A DNA stretch of 64,000 bases from Marivita sp. S6314 (GTDB lineage: Bacteria; Pseudomonadota; Alphaproteobacteria; Rhodobacterales; Rhodobacteraceae): positions 744,001 to 808,000 of the forward strand of contig NZ_JALKAO010000001.1 in NCBI RefSeq assembly GCF_023015985.1, written 5' to 3'. Position 1 is the stretch's first letter. Each line of letters begins with the position of its first letter. The position numbers and the translations under genes are program-made. The notes below the pieces were generated by a model. It saw only the letters and a list, made by a program, of their open reading frames with translations, did not search any database and was not told the origin of the DNA. Positions 1 to 8,344 of this stretch are shown one piece after another.

Positions 1-246
1 CTTGCCGTCGCCGCCGCAAGCGCCCCACACAGCGTCAAATCACAATCGCTGAAAGGACGTCGTTAACGTTTTTTTATCATTTTTGTCGGTTCCCAAGCAA
101 AATTCTTGCTCCAACTCATGTCATGCTATAGCGTCGACGCACCAACAATCGGATAGGTTGTTTCTTGGGGTTACTCTTAGCCAGGATATCCGCAATGCCA
201 ACCGACAGTAAAAAAAGTTCCGATTGATCTGACGAAAGGGAGCACG

Positions 247-630
247 ATGGCACATCCTGTTGACATACATGTTGGAAAACGGGTCCGGCATCGTCGGTGG
301 TTGGTGGGCATGACCCAACAACAACTCGCCGAAAAAGTGGGAATCAAGTTTCAGCAAATCCAGAAATACGAAACCGGCGCAAATCGCGTCAGCGCATCCC
401 GGCTTTGGGATATCGCTGATGCGCTCGACGTGCCGGTGGCGTTTTTCTTTGAAGGCATCGAAGAGGCACAACAAGAAGGCGCGGCTCCAGCCACGGCGTC
501 TGATGCGGTCCCCTCTGACCTGTTGGGCGATAAAGAAGCGCTGGATCTGGTCCGGTCGTACTATGCGATTCCGGAAAATCAGCGGCGTCGCCTGTTCGAA
601 CTGGCACGCGTTCTGTCGGACGTTGCATGA
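247..630 (+). CDS. XRE-family transcriptional regulator
   Basis: A 127-residue DNA-binding protein. A single HTH_3/Cro-CI domain spans about residues 11-66, with the recognition-helix segment FQQIQKYETG followed by NRVSASRLWDIADAL, the usual pattern in short alphaproteobacterial XRE regulators. The C-terminal half (about 75-127) is a helical tail of the kind seen in Rhizobiales/Rhodobacterales homologues. An AAGGGAG ribosome-binding site sits seven bases before the ATG. The gene stands alone: 246 bases upstream hold no gene, and hisN follows after 56 bases on the same strand. Its regulon cannot be read from the sequence. Confidence 0.9.
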   Translation: MAHPVDIHVGKRVRHRRWLVGMTQQQLAEKVGIKFQQIQKYETGANRVSASRLWDIADALDVPVAFFFEGIEEAQQEGAAPATASDAVPSDLLGDKEALDLVRSYYAIPENQRRRLFELARVLSDVA

Positions 631-686
631 ATTGAACCGTCGCCTAAGGTGGCCCGATCTAACGGGCGACGCTTAGGGGGCGATTC

Positions 687-1496
687 ATGACCAGGTTTTC
701 CAGCACCGAAGCCACCGACCTCTGGGCGGTGGCTGAACGTATGGCGGACGCCGCGCGGGATGCGATCCTGCCGCATTTCCGGTCACGCAACCTCAGCACC
801 GACAACAAACTGGCATCCGGCTTCGACCCCGTCACCATTGCAGACCGCGCCGCCGAAACGGCCATGCGCGCGGTGCTGGCCGAACACCGTCCCGATGACG
901 GCATCCTTGGCGAAGAACATGGCAGCGTTGAGGGCACAACCGGCCTGACCTGGGTGCTTGATCCGATCGACGGCACGCGGTCGTTTATCAGCGGCACACC
1001 CACCTGGGGCGTCCTGATCGCGCTTTCCGATGACACCGGGCCGTTCATGGGCCTGATCGACCAGCCCTATGTCGGTGAACGCTTCATGGGCGGATTGGGA
1101 CAGGCCCGCTGGACCGGCCCCGGCCGCGATGATGTGCTGCAGACAACAACCACCGCGACGCTCGCAGACGCCACATTGTTTTCCACCTTCCCCGAGATCG
1201 GAACAGAGGACGAACGGCGCGCGTTCCAGCGCGTGTCCGAGGCGGTCAAACTGACACGCTACGGGTGCGACTGTTACGCCTACGCACTGCTCGCCGCCGG
1301 GCAAATCGACCTCGTAATCGAAGCCGGATTGAACGCCTATGACATCCAAGGGCCCATCGCGGTGATCGAGGCCGCAGGCGGCATCGTGACGGATTGGACC
1401 GGCGCCCCGGCACATCACGGCGGCACCGCGCTCGCCGCGGCAACGCCGGAATTGCACGCTCAGGCATTGAATAAACTTTGCGGTGCATCACAATGA
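687..1496 (+). CDS. hisN: Inositol-monophosphatase-family phosphatase, probable histidinol-phosphatase
   Basis: A 269-residue Mg2+-dependent phosphatase of the IMPase superfamily. The metal-binding signature is complete: GEEHG at 75-79, DPIDGTRSF at 92-100, and the C-terminal motif YDIQGPIAVIEAAGG near 215-230. Length and motifs fit HisN, the histidinol-phosphatase alphaproteobacteria use instead of the HisB domain; inositol-1-phosphatase or another sugar phosphatase cannot be excluded. The ATG follows an AGGGGG ribosome-binding site. The stop overlaps the next gene's ATG by four bases (ATGA), so the two are probably co-translated although one acts in histidine synthesis and the other in purine salvage. 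Confidence 0.85.
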   Translation: MTRFSSTEATDLWAVAERMADAARDAILPHFRSRNLSTDNKLASGFDPVTIADRAAETAMRAVLAEHRPDDGILGEEHGSVEGTTGLTWVLDPIDGTRSFISGTPTWGVLIALSDDTGPFMGLIDQPYVGERFMGGLGQARWTGPGRDDVLQTTTTATLADATLFSTFPEIGTEDERRAFQRVSEAVKLTRYGCDCYAYALLAAGQIDLVIEAGLNAYDIQGPIAVIEAAGGIVTDWTGAPAHHGGTALAAATPELHAQALNKLCGASQ

Positions 1497-2824
1497 AAAC
1501 GCTTCTGAAAAACTGTCAACACATTCTGACGATGGATGACGATCTGCAAGAAATGACAGGTGTCGACATCCTGATTGAAAACGGGGGCATTCAGTCCATT
1601 GGAGCAGAGACCGAAACTGCCGATGTTCACATCGACGCGTCCCATTGCGTTGTCACCCCCGGCCTGGTGAACACGCATCACCACCTGTACCAAACCCTGA
1701 CACGGGCCGTGCCCGGCGGGCAGGACGCGTTGTTGTTCGGCTGGCTGCAAACGCTCTATCCGATCTGGTCCCGATTCGGGCCGGAAGAGATGTTTGTCTC
1801 GGCACAGATCGGACTGGCGGAACTGGCCTTGTCCGGCTGTTCGCTGACCTCTGACCACCTTTATCTCTATCCCAACGGCGCGCGTCTTGATGACACCATC
1901 GCGGCCGCGTCCGAGATCGGGATGCGCTTCCACCCGACGCGCGGCGCAATGAGCATCGGCGAAAGCGATGGCGGACTGCCGCCAGACAGCCTCGTCGAAG
2001 CGGAACACGCCATTCTGGAAGACAGCATCCGGGTCATCGACGCGCATCACGACTCATCCGAAGGCGCGATGGTGCGGGTCGGCGTCGCCCCCTGTTCCCC
2101 CTTCTCGGTCAGCCGTGACCTGATGCGCGACGCAGCGCTGCTGGCGCGGGACAAAGGGGTGATGTTGCACACGCATCTGGCGGAAAACGACGAAGACATC
2201 GCCTACAGCCTGGAAAAATTCGGTTGCCGCCCCGGGCAATACGCCGAAGATCTCGGTTGGACCGGGCCGGATGTCTGGCACGCGCATTGCGTGAAGCTGG
2301 ACGGAGAAGAGATTGATCTCTTTGCAAGAACCCGGACCGGGGTTGCACATTGCCCCTGTTCGAATTGTCGCCTTGGATCCGGTATCGCGCCGGTGCGCCA
2401 GATGCGCGATGCCGGGGTCCACGTCGGTCTGGGTGTCGATGGATCGGCCAGCAATGACGCGGGCAACCTGATTGCAGAGGCGCGGCAAAGCATGCTTCTG
2501 CAGCGCGTGCAGAACGGCGCAGATGCCATGAGCGCGCGCGAAGCCCTCTTTATCGCCACGCGCGGCGGCGCAGAGGTGCTTGGCCGCAATGATTGTGGCC
2601 AAATCGCGGTGGGCAAACGCGCGGACATCGCCCTGTGGGACGTCTCGGGTGTGGAAAGCGCAGGCAGCTGGGATCCGGCGGCGCTGCTCCTGGCCGGTCC
2701 GACGCGGGTCAGACATCTGTTTGTCGAGGGCCGGCATATCGTGAAGGACAGCCAGATCACCACGCTGGACCTGCCGCGTGTGATCGAACGGCAGACGCAG
2801 CTTGCGCGCAACCTGATGACCTGA
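1493..2824 (+). CDS. 8-oxoguanine deaminase (amidohydrolase superfamily)
   Basis: A 443-residue amidohydrolase of the guanine/atrazine deaminase branch. Zinc ligands are visible as THHHLYQ (61-67), HTHLAEN, HAHCV and GVDGSASND. The segment HCPCSNCRLGSGIAPV is characteristic of the family that deaminates 8-oxoguanine to urate; this is a family assignment from motifs, and hydroxytriazine deaminases are the nearest alternative. The start is the ATG at 1493, which overlaps the hisN stop; an in-frame TTG at 1478 would lie inside hisN and has no ribosome-binding site. A guanine deaminase lies 4 kb downstream, suggesting a local purine-base salvage theme. Two tandem hairpins follow the stop. Confidence 0.8.
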   Translation: MKTLLKNCQHILTMDDDLQEMTGVDILIENGGIQSIGAETETADVHIDASHCVVTPGLVNTHHHLYQTLTRAVPGGQDALLFGWLQTLYPIWSRFGPEEMFVSAQIGLAELALSGCSLTSDHLYLYPNGARLDDTIAAASEIGMRFHPTRGAMSIGESDGGLPPDSLVEAEHAILEDSIRVIDAHHDSSEGAMVRVGVAPCSPFSVSRDLMRDAALLARDKGVMLHTHLAENDEDIAYSLEKFGCRPGQYAEDLGWTGPDVWHAHCVKLDGEEIDLFARTRTGVAHCPCSNCRLGSGIAPVRQMRDAGVHVGLGVDGSASNDAGNLIAEARQSMLLQRVQNGADAMSAREALFIATRGGAEVLGRNDCGQIAVGKRADIALWDVSGVESAGSWDPAALLLAGPTRVRHLFVEGRHIVKDSQITTLDLPRVIERQTQLARNLMT

Positions 2825-2831
2825 GCGGGGC

Positions 2832-2874
2832 ACGCTTTGCGAAAAGCGTAGCCAGATGCGTCGAAGCATCTGGC
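2832..2874. repeat. Two tandem hairpins after the deaminase gene
   Basis: Two adjacent inverted repeats. ACGCTTT/AAAGCGT flanks the loop GCGA (2832-2849). GCCAGATGC/GCATCTGGC flanks GTCGAA (2851-2874). There is no T-run, so they are not a classical terminator. They belong to the TTCGAA-loop hairpin type seen again at 22631, 29084, 50629 and 61718. Confidence 0.7.
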
Positions 2875-2934
2875 ACCCGGATGAGGATTTGTTAGTGTCG
2901 CTGCAAACCTATGCAGAATTCAGGGGCAGAGCAT

Positions 2935-4068
2935 ATGGCGCAGATCAAAACCACCCATGTCGGATCGCTGCCGCGCACGCAGAAAGTCGTCGATTTCATC
3001 TTTGCACGCGAGAACAAGCAGGCCTACGACCAAGCCGCGTTTGACGCGGCGATGACGGAAGGGGCCAGCGAAACGGTGCGCCGTCAGGTGGCTGCGGGCA
3101 TCACCACGGTGTCGGACGGCGAGACGTCCAAGATCAGCTATGCCACCTATGTCAAAGACCGCTACACCGGGTTTGACGGTGACAGCCCGCGCAACGCACC
3201 AGCGGATCTCAAGCTCTATCCCAGCTTTCTGGAACGGCTCAAGGATGATGGCGGCACCCCGACCTATGCGCGCCCGATGTGCGTCGGCGAGGTCAAATCC
3301 AAGGGTCAGGGGGAATTGGAAACCGATATTGCCAACCTCAAGGCCGCGATGGCGGAACACGGCGCGCAAGAGGGGTTCATGAACGCCGCCTCCCCCGGCG
3401 TGATTTCGCTGTTTCTTCAGAACGACTATTACCCGACCCGCGACGCCTATCTGGCTGCATTGGCCGACGCGATGCGCGACGAATACCGCACCATTGTGGA
3501 CAGTGGCCTGATGCTGCAACTCGACTGCCCCGATCTAGCGCTGTCGCGGCACATGCTGTTCACCGATCTGACCGACGCCGAGTTTGTCAAAATCGCGGAC
3601 AGTCACGTCGAAGCGATGAACCACGCGCTGGACGGGATCGACCCGTCCCGCGTGCGGGTGCATATCTGCTGGGGCAATTACGAAGGCCCGCATGTCTGCG
3701 ACATCGACATGGACACGGTGTTTCCGACCTTGATGAAGGTCGGGGCCAATCAGGTTCTGTTTGAAACATCCAATCCGCGTCATGCCCACGAATGGACCGT
3801 GTTCCGCGACCGCCAGTCAGAGATCCCGGATGACAAGGTGCTTGTGCCCGGTGTCATCGATTCGACCACCAATTTCGTCGAACATCCCGAGGTCGTGGCC
3901 CAGCGGATCGAGCGGTTCGCAAGCATTGTCGGCGCAGACCGGGTGATCGCGGGCAGCGATTGCGGGTTCGGCACCTTTGCCGGGTTCGGCGCGGTCGATC
4001 CCGAAATTGCCTATGCCAAGCTGGGGGCGCTGGCCGAAGGTGCCGCCCGTGCATCAGAGCGTCTGTAA
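2935..4068 (+). CDS. Cobalamin-independent methionine synthase-like protein (MetE C-terminal domain only)
   Basis: A 377-residue protein corresponding to the catalytic C-terminal half of MetE. The start THVGSLPR is typical. Zinc ligands are visible: His and Cys in VHICWGNYEG, Glu in LFETSN, and Cys in GSDCGFG. Full-length MetE is about 750 residues, so the N-terminal tetrahydrofolate-binding half is absent and the methyl donor is probably different. Such short homologues are common in marine Rhodobacterales and are usually annotated only as vitamin B12-independent methionine synthase family. I chose the ATG at 2935, preceded by GGGGCAGAG, over the ATG at 2911. The alpha/beta hydrolase begins three bases after the stop. 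Confidence 0.8.
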   Translation: MAQIKTTHVGSLPRTQKVVDFIFARENKQAYDQAAFDAAMTEGASETVRRQVAAGITTVSDGETSKISYATYVKDRYTGFDGDSPRNAPADLKLYPSFLERLKDDGGTPTYARPMCVGEVKSKGQGELETDIANLKAAMAEHGAQEGFMNAASPGVISLFLQNDYYPTRDAYLAALADAMRDEYRTIVDSGLMLQLDCPDLALSRHMLFTDLTDAEFVKIADSHVEAMNHALDGIDPSRVRVHICWGNYEGPHVCDIDMDTVFPTLMKVGANQVLFETSNPRHAHEWTVFRDRQSEIPDDKVLVPGVIDSTTNFVEHPEVVAQRIERFASIVGADRVIAGSDCGFGTFAGFGAVDPEIAYAKLGALAEGAARASERL

Positions 4069-4071
4069 TCC

Positions 4072-4782
4072 ATGATCGAACCAGTGGTCTTTTTGCCGGG
4101 CATGATGTGCGATGCGCGGCTTTTTGAACCTCAGATCCGGGCGTTTTCCGCCACCCATCCGGTGACCGTGGCCCCCATCACGCATGGCCAGAGAATCGAG
4201 GAGATCGCGTCGAACCTGTTATCCGTCCTGCCGCCGAAATTTGCGCTGGCGGGGTTGAGCATGGGCGGCATCGTCGCGATGGAGCTGTTGCGGCGCGCGC
4301 CGGAACGGATCTTGCGCGTGGCGCTGATGGACACCAATTGCCTGGCGGAAACGCCCCAGATGGCCGCCAACCGCGAACCCCAGATCATCAAGGTGAAGTC
4401 CGGCAAGCTGACAGAGGTAATGCGGGAGGAACTGAAGCCCAATTACCTGGCCCCGGGGCCGCGTCGGCCGCAGGTTCTGCAAACGGTGATGGACATGGCC
4501 CATACGCTGGGCCCCGACGTCTTCGTGAACCAGTCCCGCGCGCTGCAACGCCGCCGCGACCAACAATCGACCCTGCGCAAGATCCGTCAGCCCGCACTGG
4601 TCATGTGCGGCGCGCATGATGCGCTCTGCCCGGTCAAACGGCATAGCTTTATGGCCGAACTGATCCCCCACGCCCGTCTGGTTGTGCTGGAGGATGCCGG
4701 CCACCTGCCGACGCTGGAGACACCGGACGACACCAACGACGCTCTCTGGGAATGGCTGCACCAGCCCTACGTGCTTCGGTAA
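4072..4782 (+). CDS. Alpha/beta-hydrolase-fold esterase
   Basis: A 236-residue serine hydrolase. The nucleophile elbow GLSMGG places Ser at 63. The acid is Asp in CGAHDALCP and the catalytic His is in DAGHLPTLE, so the triad is complete. There is no signal peptide; it should be cytoplasmic. It starts three bases after the MetE-like gene and is probably in the same transcript, followed by the SCP2 gene after 83 bases. The substrate is unknown. Similarity to MhpC/BioH-type carboxylesterases is generic and gives no pathway. Confidence 0.85.
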   Translation: MIEPVVFLPGMMCDARLFEPQIRAFSATHPVTVAPITHGQRIEEIASNLLSVLPPKFALAGLSMGGIVAMELLRRAPERILRVALMDTNCLAETPQMAANREPQIIKVKSGKLTEVMREELKPNYLAPGPRRPQVLQTVMDMAHTLGPDVFVNQSRALQRRRDQQSTLRKIRQPALVMCGAHDALCPVKRHSFMAELIPHARLVVLEDAGHLPTLETPDDTNDALWEWLHQPYVLR

Positions 4783-4865
4783 GGCCGCGACCCTTTGCAA
4801 CCCAACGTCAGTCTGGACACAGGTTTTACGTCGTGACCTACCGGGGCTGGCAAAAGAGGCTTGGC

Positions 4866-5165
4866 ATGACACAGATCACACGCACCGACATCCTGAACAT
4901 CGTGACCCAGCGGGCCAAGGACCGCATCAAAGGCAGCGTTCGGCTGGAAATGCCGGATCTGTTTACGCTCTATGTGGATGAAACCGGCGCGGTTGAAAGC
5001 GACCGCGAGGCGGACATCACGCTGACCGCAAATTCAAACGTCTTCTACGAGATCGCGACCGGGGTTCAAAACCCGGCATCCGCCTTTATGACCCGCAAGC
5101 TCAAGGTCGACGGCAATCCGATGCGGGCCCTGAAAATCGGCGAGATTTTAAGCACAGAAGCCTAG
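4866..5165 (+). CDS. SCP2 sterol-binding-domain protein
   Basis: A 99-residue single-domain SCP2 protein. The C-terminal pattern FYEIATGVQNPASAFMTRKLKVDGNP and the IGEIL ending are typical of the small bacterial forms, which hold a hydrophobic ligand in a beta-sheet cavity. The open frame extends upstream to 4752, but the ATG at 4866 (after AGAGGCTTGGC) gives the usual length and domain boundary. Function in bacteria is not established; a lipid carrier or an auxiliary in lipid metabolism is plausible. It is the last gene before rnpB. Confidence 0.85.
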   Translation: MTQITRTDILNIVTQRAKDRIKGSVRLEMPDLFTLYVDETGAVESDREADITLTANSNVFYEIATGVQNPASAFMTRKLKVDGNPMRALKIGEILSTEA

Positions 5166-5197
5166 CCCCCCGTCACATCCGCGCGCTTGACCGGCAC

Positions 5198-5216
5198 GGG
5201 CGTATCGCATACGCCC
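5198..5216. repeat. Perfect hairpin just upstream of rnpB
   Basis: GGGCGTAT and ATACGCCC pair perfectly around the loop CGC. The hairpin lies between the SCP2 stop and the first base of the RNase P RNA helix P1. There is no following T-run. It may end the SCP2 transcript or shield the rnpB 5' end; neither role can be decided from sequence. Confidence 0.5.
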
Positions 5217-5220
5217 CGAC

Positions 5221-5588
5221 TGCGCGGAGGGCCGGACGGCCGCCCTGTCACAGGGGAGGAAAGTCCGGACTCCATGAAGCAAGGGTGCCGGGTAACGCCC
5301 GGGCAGAGCAATCTGACGGAAAGCGCCACAGAGAACAGACCGCCCTGCATGCAGGGCAAGGGTGAAACGGTGGGGTAAGAGCCCACCGGGGGCCTGGCAA
5401 CAGGCCCCGCATGGCAAGCCCCACCCGGAGCAATGCCGAATAGGGGGATCGCGCCGCGCGTCGGCAGGGTCGCTTCAGCCCAGATCCCCGGGTTGGCAGC
5501 ACGAGGCCACTGGCAACAGCGGTCCCAGATGAATGGTCGTCCCTCCGTTCGCGGAGGACAGAATCCGGCTTACAGGCCCTCCGCGCGT
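5221..5588 (+). ncRNA. rnpB: RNase P RNA, bacterial type A
   Basis: The catalytic RNA of ribonuclease P, which removes tRNA 5' leaders. The universally conserved P4/J3-4 core is readable as GAGGAAAGTCCGGACTCC at 5256-5273, and the 3' conserved element as ACAGAATCCGGCTTACAGG. The ends are set by helix P1: GCGCGGAGGGCC (5222-5233) pairs with GGCCCTCCGCGC (5575-5586). A T5 run follows at 5588, consistent with termination. Length of about 365 bases matches alphaproteobacterial type A RNAs. Open frames running through this region are artefacts. Confidence 0.97.
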
Positions 5589-5720
5589 TTTTCCTGCCGA
5601 ATTTGCGACGATCCGCCGGGATCGGGGTTGACTCGTGCGCGCGCGTGGTTAGAAGGCGCGTTCATACCGGAATTCACGAGGCCCCGCCAAAAGGCTGGTC
5701 TCGATGCAGGAGACGATCCC

Positions 5721-5888
5721 ATGGCGAAGCCGACCACAATCAAAATCCGCCTGAACTCGTCTGCGGGCACAGGTCATTTCTACGTGACCAAGAAGAACGC
5801 GCGGACGATGACGGAAAAGATGACAGTGCGCAAATACGACCCCGTCGCGCGCAAACATGTTGAGTACAAAGAAGGCAAAATCAAGTAA
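5721..5888 (+). CDS. rpmG: Large-subunit ribosomal protein L33 (bL33)
   Basis: A 55-residue basic ribosomal protein. The order [46 protein letters not shown] is the alphaproteobacterial bL33. There are no cysteines, so this is the zinc-independent C-minus form. The true start is the ATG at 5721 after a GGAGAC ribosome-binding site. The same frame stays open back to 5433 through rnpB, but that extension is not coding. A strong terminator follows, so rpmG is probably a single-gene unit. Confidence 0.97.
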   Translation: MAKPTTIKIRLNSSAGTGHFYVTKKNARTMTEKMTVRKYDPVARKHVEYKEGKIK

Positions 5889-5918
5889 GCCTTCCTCCTT
5901 CACGGACAGTGAAGATTT

Positions 5919-5951
5919 GCCGCGCCGGGCCCCGCCCAGCGCGGTTTTTTT
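5919..5951 (+). terminator. Rho-independent terminator of rpmG
   Basis: The stem CCGCGC (5920-5925) pairs with GCGCGG (5939-5944) around a GC-rich loop and is followed by seven T residues (5945-5951). It lies 31 bases after the rpmG stop. Confidence 0.9.
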
Positions 5952-6110
5952 GTGGCAGGCGCTCCTGTCTAGAATGGAGGAGTCGGCTCAAAACGGGCTG
6001 TTGGGTTGCCGGATTTATACGACCACTGTTCGCGGCTATTCCGTGTCCCAATGGTCCACTTGAGCGAGTTCCTGTCCTTTCTCGCAATCAGCAATTACGG
6101 GAGATTCACG

Positions 6111-6875
6111 TTGGCCTCCAAATCAATCACCTTAGGCGAAGCGCTCTCCGGAAAACTTGGTCGAAAACCGGGCCGCACCACTGTCGCAAGGTTCTGGTTC
6201 TCTCTGATGAAGCTTTTAGGCTTCGGCCTGCTGGCTTGCACACTCGCGTTGTTCGTTGTGGTGTTCTTGAGGCAACCAGCATTGGAGATGGTCCCGGTTT
6301 TGATCCTTTTCACGGCACTGATCATTTACTGGTGGCGTGTGAACCGCAGAGTTCGGGAAAGCAAACAGCACTTCCTGTTGAGCAATGATCGTCAAGGTTT
6401 CATGCATGATCTGCGACTGGATGAAAAAACGGTCGTCCTTGATGGAAGTAACATTTACCATCTTGGGCATGACAACGGGCTAGACGCCCAACCGCTTGGC
6501 GAGATCGCGCACCGTCTTCGTTCCCAAGGATATCGTGTCGTTTGCTTTTTTGACGCCAACATTTTTTACACACTTGGCGAGCACGGGGCATTCCCAAATG
6601 GCGAACGACATTCGCCGGCAATGCTTGAAGATATCTTCGGGCTCAACGAAGACGAAATCTATGTCGTGCCCAGCGGAGTTCAGGCAGACAAGTACATTCT
6701 GGAGTGCCTCAAACACATGCCAATATCTTTTGCCGTGACCAACGATAAATTCCGTGACTACGCGGACCAATACCCGACGGTGATGAAGGATAGTCTGTGG
6801 CGCAAGGGCTTGGTGATTTCAGGCGATGAAATCAAATTGCTTCAGCATCGATTTTCAGACCGAAACGAAGACTGA
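6111..6875 (+). CDS. Membrane-anchored NYN/Zc3h12a-like (PIN-fold) ribonuclease
   Basis: About 254 residues. Two hydrophobic segments (roughly residues 33-52 and 58-74 from this start) precede a cytoplasmic domain. That domain begins VVLDGSNIYHLG, continues VVCFFDANIFYTLGE and ends VPSGVQADKYI, FAVTNDKFRDYA and LVISGDEIKL. These are the spaced acidic residues of the NYN/PIN superfamily, closest in pattern to Zc3h12a (regnase)-like RNases. A membrane tether on such a nuclease is unusual. The start is uncertain: TTG at 6111 has GGGAG seven bases upstream; ATG at 6051 or TTG at 6006 would add 20-35 residues without a ribosome-binding site. It stands alone, convergent with guaD. Confidence 0.7.
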   Translation: MASKSITLGEALSGKLGRKPGRTTVARFWFSLMKLLGFGLLACTLALFVVVFLRQPALEMVPVLILFTALIIYWWRVNRRVRESKQHFLLSNDRQGFMHDLRLDEKTVVLDGSNIYHLGHDNGLDAQPLGEIAHRLRSQGYRVVCFFDANIFYTLGEHGAFPNGERHSPAMLEDIFGLNEDEIYVVPSGVQADKYILECLKHMPISFAVTNDKFRDYADQYPTVMKDSLWRKGLVISGDEIKLLQHRFSDRNED

Positions 6876-6924
6876 TGGGACGACGGCTCGGTCCGATCTA
6901 CAGACAATGATCGACGGACAACCC

Positions 6925-8214
6925 TCACACCCGCCGCTCTCCCATGACCCAGACGCCTGCAATCGCCCGATCATCGCCCATCATGATCGTCGGGAACACC
7001 GCCTCCCAGATGTCACTGGCCCGCGCGCTGCGTTGGGCGATGGCCGGAGTGGACGCCAGATCGAGCGCGATGAAATCGGCCTCTGTCCCCGGTGCCAAGG
7101 TCCCCACGCGGTCCGCAATCCGCAAGGCGTGGGCCGATCCTTCGGTGGCCAGCCACAGCAAGGTAGCCGGATGCAACGCCATACCACGCAATTGCGCCAC
7201 CTCATAGGCTGCCGCCATCGTGCGGAGCATGGAAAACGACGACCCGCCGCCGGTGTCCGTGGCCAATCCGACGCGCTGGCCCGCGGTGATCAGACCCGCC
7301 ATGTCGAACAGACCCGACCCGATGAAGGTATTCGACGTCGGGCAATGCACCAAAGCGCCGCCCACCTCGCGCAGCCGGTCGCGTTCGCGTGGCTCAAGAT
7401 GGATGGCGTGACCATAAAGCCCGTTTGCCCCCAACAGCCCATGCGCCTCATACGTGTCCAAATAATCCCGCGCTTGCGGGAACAGGTCACGCACCCAAGC
7501 GATCTCATCCGTCTGTTCGCTCAGATGGGTTTGCATCGGGCAGTCCGGATGCTCGGCCCACAGCGCGCCCAACGCCGACAATTGCTCCGGCGTCGAGGTT
7601 GGCGAAAACCGGGGCGTGATCACGTAAGAGGCCCTGCCCTGCCCGTGCCACGCCTGCAACAAGGCCTTGCTGTCGTCATAGGCCGATTGCGCCGTGTCCC
7701 GCAGTCCATCGGGCGCGTTGCGGTCCATGCAGGTCTTGCCCCCCAGCACCCGCATCCCGCGCCGAGCGGCGGCCTCGAAATAGGCGGTCACGCTTTCGGG
7801 ATGGATCGTGCAATAGCTGCACATCGTTGTCGTCCCATGGGAAAGCGCCAGATCGACATAGCGCGCCGCCACCTCGGACGCGTAACCGGGATCACCAAAC
7901 CGCATCTCTTCGGGAAACGTGTAGGTGTTCAGCCAGTCGATCAGCCGTTTTCCCCAGCTCGCGATGATCGCCGTTTGTGGAAAATGCACATGGGCGTCCA
8001 CAAATCCGGGCAAGAGCAGCCGGGCCCCATGATCCTCGACATCCGCCGCCGGATAGCTGCGCCGCAGCTCATCGGCGCTCCCCCGCGCCAGCACATGCCC
8101 GTCCTGCACGGCAATCGCGCCGCGGCTGTCATGGCGGACAGTATCCGGGCCTTCGATCATCGGGTTGTCCGAAAATGCCAGCGTCTGACCAAGGTGCAGG
8201 GTGATCTTTGACAT
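6925..8214 (-). CDS. guaD: Guanine deaminase
   Basis: A 429-residue amidohydrolase converting guanine to xanthine. Signature motifs are present: PGFVDAHVHFPQT, HLSEQTDEI, LYGHAIHL, HCPTSNTFIGSGLF and ATDTGGGSSFSML. Asp in the last motif and the histidines coordinate zinc. Length and motif order match bacterial GuaD closely. The gene is monocistronic on the minus strand, convergent with the NYN nuclease and divergent from mgtE. With the 8-oxoguanine deaminase at 1.5 kb it makes two purine deaminases in the first 8 kb. Confidence 0.95.
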   Translation of the reverse strand: MSKITLHLGQTLAFSDNPMIEGPDTVRHDSRGAIAVQDGHVLARGSADELRRSYPAADVEDHGARLLLPGFVDAHVHFPQTAIIASWGKRLIDWLNTYTFPEEMRFGDPGYASEVAARYVDLALSHGTTTMCSYCTIHPESVTAYFEAAARRGMRVLGGKTCMDRNAPDGLRDTAQSAYDDSKALLQAWHGQGRASYVITPRFSPTSTPEQLSALGALWAEHPDCPMQTHLSEQTDEIAWVRDLFPQARDYLDTYEAHGLLGANGLYGHAIHLEPRERDRLREVGGALVHCPTSNTFIGSGLFDMAGLITAGQRVGLATDTGGGSSFSMLRTMAAAYEVAQLRGMALHPATLLWLATEGSAHALRIADRVGTLAPGTEADFIALDLASTPAIAQRSARASDIWEAVFPTIMMGDDRAIAGVWVMGERRV

Positions 8215-8344
8215 GGTGTCTTCTTTTTTGTTTTGAGCCGGAGCAACCTATCTTGTCCTTATTCGTTGGTAAATCGAGGATCGGCCTTGTTGCGCCGCCT
8301 CAGTCCGACGTAGAAGTGGCGCAAACCGTCAGTTGAGGGGTAAG

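Noticed and set aside
5433-5720. N-terminal extension of the rpmG frame
   Set aside because: It runs through the RNase P RNA gene; the family length of 55 residues is met by the ATG at 5721.
6826-8211. 461-codon plus-strand frame opposite guaD
   Set aside because: Guanine deaminase motifs on the minus strand are unambiguous; the opposite frame shows no recognisable domain.
8215-8344. Possible Mg2+-sensing leader before mgtE
   Set aside because: The gap is only 130 bases and no M-box-like conserved segments or terminator hairpin were seen.
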